From the NCBI RefSeq assembly GCF_900100735.1, contig NZ_FNCJ01000003.1, forward strand, positions 1 to 64,000: a DNA stretch of 64,000 bases. The letters are read 5' to 3'. The notes under the pieces are model-generated. The model was not told the origin of the DNA. It saw only the letters and a program-made list of their open reading frames with translations, and ran no database searches. The DNA comes from Paraburkholderia phenazinium (GTDB lineage Bacteria; Pseudomonadota; Gammaproteobacteria; Burkholderiales; Burkholderiaceae). Positions within the stretch are counted from its first letter, which is position 1; each line of letters opens with the position of its first letter. A program made the position numbers and the translations under genes. Positions 61,226-64,000 of the stretch are shown in pieces.

Positions 61226-62653
61226 ATGCCGCAACCGATTCATCCAACCCAATCCGATCTGCCGGAGTCGCCGCCGCTGCAATCAGGCGCTGCTGCGACC
61301 AGCGTGCGCCGCACGAAGGTGCGCTATCGCATCCTCGGGCTGCTTGCCGTCGGCACGATGATCAACTACCTCGACCGCACTGTGCTCGGCATCGCCGCGC
61401 CGCAGTTGACCAAGGAACTCGGCATCAACGCTGCGCTGATGGGCCTGATGTTCTCGGTGTTCTCGTGGAGCTATGTCGCTTCGCAGATTCCGGGCGGCCT
61501 GTTTCTCGACCGCTTCGGCAGCAAGGTCACGTATTTTCTGTCGATGAAGTTCTGGTCGCTGTGTACGCTCGCACAAGGGCTGGTGCACGGGATCGCGCCA
61601 CTGTTCGCGTTCCGGCTCGGCCTCGGTGTGGCGGAATCGCCGTGCTTTCCGACCAATAGCCGCGTCGTGGCGACGTGGTTTCCGCAAAACGAACGGGCCA
61701 TGGCGACGGGCACTTATACCGTCGGCGAATACATCGGCCTCGCGTTCTTCAGTCCGTTCCTGTTCGCGCTGATGGGCGCGTTCGGCTGGCGCTCGTTGTT
61801 CTATGTGGTGGGCGGAGTGGGGCTGGTATTCGGCGTGATCTGGTGGTTCAGCTATCGCGAGCCGCGCGACCATCCTGCCGCCAATGCCGCGGAACTCGAT
61901 TACATCGAGGCGGGCGGTGGCCTGACGCATCGCAAGCAGAAGGCGGGCGCCGTGCATACGGGCGGCGTGCACACGGGCGATTCGCATGCGAGCGAAGCGA
62001 CGTCAAATACAAAGCCGAAATCGAGCGGCTTCGAATGGCGCACCATCGGTCAACTGCTCAAGCACCGCCAGCTCACCGGCATCTGTCTCGGCCAGTTCGC
62101 CGGCAATTCGACGCTGGTGTTCTTCCTGACCTGGTTCCCGACCTATCTGGCCACCGAGCGCCATATGGCCTGGCTCAAGATCGGCTTCTTCGCGATCATG
62201 CCGTTTATCGCGGCGTCGATCGGCGTGATGTTCGGCGGCACTTTCTCCGACTGGCTGTTGCGGCGTGGTGTCTCGGCCAACGTGGCGCGCAAGCTGCCGA
62301 TCATCGCCGGCCTGCTGCTCGCGTCGACGATCATTCTCGCCAACTACGTCGAAAGCAACGTGACGGTGATCGTGATTCTCTCGGTGGCGTTCTTCGCGCA
62401 GGGGATGGCGGCGCTCGGCTGGACGCTGGTGTCGGATATCGCACCGGACGGCCTGCTCGGCGTGACGGGCGGCATCTTCAACTTCGCGGCCAATCTGGCG
62501 GGCATCATTACGCCGCTGGCGGTGGGGCTGATCGTGGCGTGGACCGGCTCGTTCGTCGGCGCGCTGGTGTTTATCGGCGTGATCGCGCTGATCGGGGCGC
62601 TGTCGTACATCTTTGTCGTCGGCGATATCAAGCGGATCGTGCTCGCCGAATGA
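61226..62653 (+). CDS. MFS transporter, anion:cation symporter family (likely quinate/shikimate uptake)
   Basis: 475 residues with 12 helices. MINYLDRTVLGIAAPQL at helix 1 and GGLFLDRFGSKVTYFLSM in the motif-A loop mark the ACS (phthalate/tartrate permease-like) family. The central loop is long and His/Thr-rich (HTGGVHTGDSHAS). Position after the dehydrogenase suggests uptake of quinate or shikimate with protons. GGTGGAG lies seven bases before ATG 61226, which I prefer over ATG 61211. Confidence 0.9.
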   Translation: MPQPIHPTQSDLPESPPLQSGAAATSVRRTKVRYRILGLLAVGTMINYLDRTVLGIAAPQLTKELGINAALMGLMFSVFSWSYVASQIPGGLFLDRFGSKVTYFLSMKFWSLCTLAQGLVHGIAPLFAFRLGLGVAESPCFPTNSRVVATWFPQNERAMATGTYTVGEYIGLAFFSPFLFALMGAFGWRSLFYVVGGVGLVFGVIWWFSYREPRDHPAANAAELDYIEAGGGLTHRKQKAGAVHTGGVHTGDSHASEATSNTKPKSSGFEWRTIGQLLKHRQLTGICLGQFAGNSTLVFFLTWFPTYLATERHMAWLKIGFFAIMPFIAASIGVMFGGTFSDWLLRRGVSANVARKLPIIAGLLLASTIILANYVESNVTVIVILSVAFFAQGMAALGWTLVSDIAPDGLLGVTGGIFNFAANLAGIITPLAVGLIVAWTGSFVGALVFIGVIALIGALSYIFVVGDIKRIVLAE

Positions 62654-62706
62654 GTCTTGCATGCGAGGCGCGAGGTGAGTGCGGGCCGAGTGCAAGACTC
62701 GGGCGG

Positions 62707-62728
62707 GGGCCACCCGTACCCGTGGCCC
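62707..62728. terminator. Hairpin between the convergent MFS and TetR genes
   Basis: GGGCCAC (62707-62713) and GTGGCCC (62722-62728) form a perfect 7-bp stem with an 8-nt loop in the convergent gap. No T-run follows on either strand. Confidence 0.4.
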
Positions 62729-62761
62729 ACTGCCGCTTTGCTTTGCCTCGCTGCCTGCCGA

Positions 62762-63472
62762 TCAGTCCGTGTTGCGCAAGAAACGCAGCACGGCATCCAC
62801 CACCATCGCCCGATGCCGCGTGCGCAGCCGCGGATGCGACGGATCGCGGCCGAACGCCGTGCCGAACGTATGGCGATTGCCGATGCGATGAAAGCACAGC
62901 GAACTAATCAAAAGGTGCAGGTCGATCGCATCCACGTCGCTGCGGAACTGGCCGCTCGCGACGCCGCGCGCCAGCAGGTCTTCGATCGTGTCGATTGCAC
63001 TGATGTTGCGGCTCTTGAACGTCTTCAACTGCTCGACGTACTTCGCGCCGTGGATGTTCTCGATGGTGACGAGACGCACGAAGTCGCGATGCCGGTCGTG
63101 ATAGTCGAAGGTGAATTCGACCAGCTTGCGCATGCCTTCCAGCGGATCGAGTTCGCTGACGTGCAGATCCTGTTCGAGCGCGCGAATATCGCCGTAGACC
63201 TTTTCCAGCACCGCCTGGTACAACCCCTCCTTACTCTCGAAGTAGTAGTACAGCATGCGCTTGGTGGTATTGGTGCGCTCGGCGATGGCGTCCACGCGCG
63301 CGCCGGCCAGCCCCATCGCGGAGAACTCCTGGGTCGCGACTTCGAGGATGTTGCGCTTCGTCTCTTCGGGGTCGTACTTGCGACGGGTGTCGCTACCTCG
63401 GGCGTCGCTACGCGGAGGTTCGGACGGGATGCCGGTCTGATCGGGCGCGGCGGCCTTGCTTCCCTTTTTCAT
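62762..63472 (-). CDS. TetR-family regulator of the quinate cluster
   Basis: 236 residues. A basic, low-complexity leader of about 35 residues precedes the HTH (TKRNILEVATQEFSAMGLAG, ARVDAIAERTNTTKRMLYYY, FESKEGLYQAVL), followed by an all-helical ligand domain with a C-terminal RAMVVDAVLRFL. TetR proteins normally repress and are released by a ligand, here perhaps quinate, shikimate or protocatechuate. It converges on the transporter gene. Its operators may be the TACAAAYTA repeats at 59681-59708. Confidence 0.88.
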   Translation of the reverse strand: MKKGSKAAAPDQTGIPSEPPRSDARGSDTRRKYDPEETKRNILEVATQEFSAMGLAGARVDAIAERTNTTKRMLYYYFESKEGLYQAVLEKVYGDIRALEQDLHVSELDPLEGMRKLVEFTFDYHDRHRDFVRLVTIENIHGAKYVEQLKTFKSRNISAIDTIEDLLARGVASGQFRSDVDAIDLHLLISSLCFHRIGNRHTFGTAFGRDPSHPRLRTRHRAMVVDAVLRFLRNTD

Positions 63473-63600
63473 TGTGTATTCGAGCGGCGATGACGGCGCA
63501 TTCTAGCATGTCGAAATTCGCGCTTCGCCGCAGCTCTGCAGCGCGCTTCGCAGCAGCTTTGCGCGGGTTTGCGTCGTCAGGCAAGGTATTGGGCGCGCCC

Positions 63601-64000
63601 TCAAGAGGAAGCGCGGCGGCGCGCTGCCAGGGCGTCGCGGGCCTGCATGGTGGTGTAGGTCAACTGGGCGGCGGCGAGTCCCAGCGTGCCGAAAGTGTGC
63701 GTGAGACCGAAGCTGGCGAACGCCTCCGGCACCGGCCGCTCGCCGGAGATGGCGGCCGCCAGCAGTTCGCCGGACACCGTGGTGGGCGCCATGCCATGCC
63801 CGCCGAAGCCGACCGCGTACCAGACGCCGTCGGCGCTGCGGCCGATTTGCGGCATCTTGTGCCGCGCATAGCTCATCAGGCCGCCCCAGGCATGCTCGAT
63901 CCGCACGTCGCGAAGTTGCGGATAGACCTTCAGCAGATCGCGCTGCAACAGCCGGGCGATCGCTTCCGGCTCGCGATTCAGCACGGAGATGCGGCCGCCC
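63601..64000 (-). CDS. FAD-dependent oxidoreductase (DAO family), C-terminal part
   Basis: About 130 residues are visible; the gene continues beyond the right edge. IEHAWGGLMSYARHKMPQIG and VWYAVGFGGHGMAPTTVSGE are the C-terminal FAD and substrate motifs of D-amino-acid-oxidase-type enzymes, closest in style to gamma-glutamylputrescine oxidases and related amine oxidases. The N-terminal FAD motif and start are outside the window, so the substrate is open. Confidence 0.85.
   Translation of the reverse strand, partial: GGRISVLNREPEAIARLLQRDLLKVYPQLRDVRIEHAWGGLMSYARHKMPQIGRSADGVWYAVGFGGHGMAPTTVSGELLAAAISGERPVPEAFASFGLTHTFGTLGLAAAQLTYTTMQARDALAARRRASS

Noticed and set aside
1..64000. CRISPR array, rRNA or tRNA genes, secretion-system structural genes
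   Set aside because: No regularly spaced repeats, no RNA gene signatures and no type III or VI structural genes are visible in the window.

Overview
The window is high-GC DNA with long, tightly packed operons. Its porins end in aromatic residues, and it carries quinate, hydroxyproline and deoxyribose catabolic operons and many MFS, ABC and RND transporters. This fits a soil- or plant-associated Burkholderiaceae, most likely a Paraburkholderia. That assignment comes from protein style only, since no rRNA or species marker is present.

Layout. 1-2.8 kb: end of a porin gene, a small lipoprotein and a CtaG-like oxidase assembly factor. 3.2-14.65 kb, all on +: an exopolysaccharide locus with a membrane diguanylate cyclase, UDP-GlcNAc 2-epimerase (wecB), a BcsB-like periplasmic protein, an NfrB-type glycosyltransferase with two C-terminal MshEN-like modules, an NfrA-type TPR/outer-membrane protein and a glycosidase-like lipoprotein. 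It looks like a self-contained, c-di-GMP-controlled relative of the E. coli NfrAB/WecB (phage N4 receptor) glycan pathway. 14.68-16.9 kb: a 676-aa protein of unknown family behind a textbook PIP/hrpII promoter. It has SH3-ligand-like repeats and an NLS-like patch and is a good candidate for an undescribed type III effector. 16.9-28.2 kb: zapE, then a divergent deoxyribose/ribose operon (deoC, two-part aldehyde dehydrogenase, RbsD/FucU mutarotase, ribokinase-like kinase, four ABC transporter genes). 28.3-38.5 kb: mixed small genes, including a CHAP-like protein, a GNAT, a shortened ArsR-DUF2087 regulator, a DUF2807 protein, a secreted DUF3857/transglutaminase protein, a TPR-glycosyltransferase, a VOC protein, a DeoR ortholog and a DoxX protein. 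38.6-46.4 kb, all on -: macA-macB-nodT efflux operon and two MFS transporters. 46.5-48.1 kb: an integrase remnant fused in frame to a decapitated IS30 transposase, the only clear mobile DNA. 48.3-49.1 kb: an orphan response regulator. 49.2-54.9 kb: 4-hydroxyproline catabolism (epimerase, three-subunit D-hydroxyproline dehydrogenase, deaminase, PAS-AraC regulator). 55-56.2 kb: small genes. 56.3-63.5 kb: quinate/shikimate catabolism (porin, 3-dehydroshikimate dehydratase, 3-dehydroquinase, NAD-type dehydrogenase, MFS transporter, TetR regulator). The right edge cuts a FAD oxidoreductase.

How the genes work together. The cyclase would make c-di-GMP that NfrB's MshEN modules read; WecB supplies UDP-ManNAc; NfrB polymerises, the BcsB-like protein and NfrA carry the chain out, and the lipoprotein may trim it. 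The deo operon imports a pentose, phosphorylates it and cleaves deoxyribose-5-P to glyceraldehyde-3-P and acetaldehyde, which the dehydrogenase would oxidise. The DeoR encoded 8.5 kb away is its likely repressor. The quinate genes lead to protocatechuate. The hydroxyproline genes lead to alpha-ketoglutarate semialdehyde, whose dehydrogenase is not in the window.
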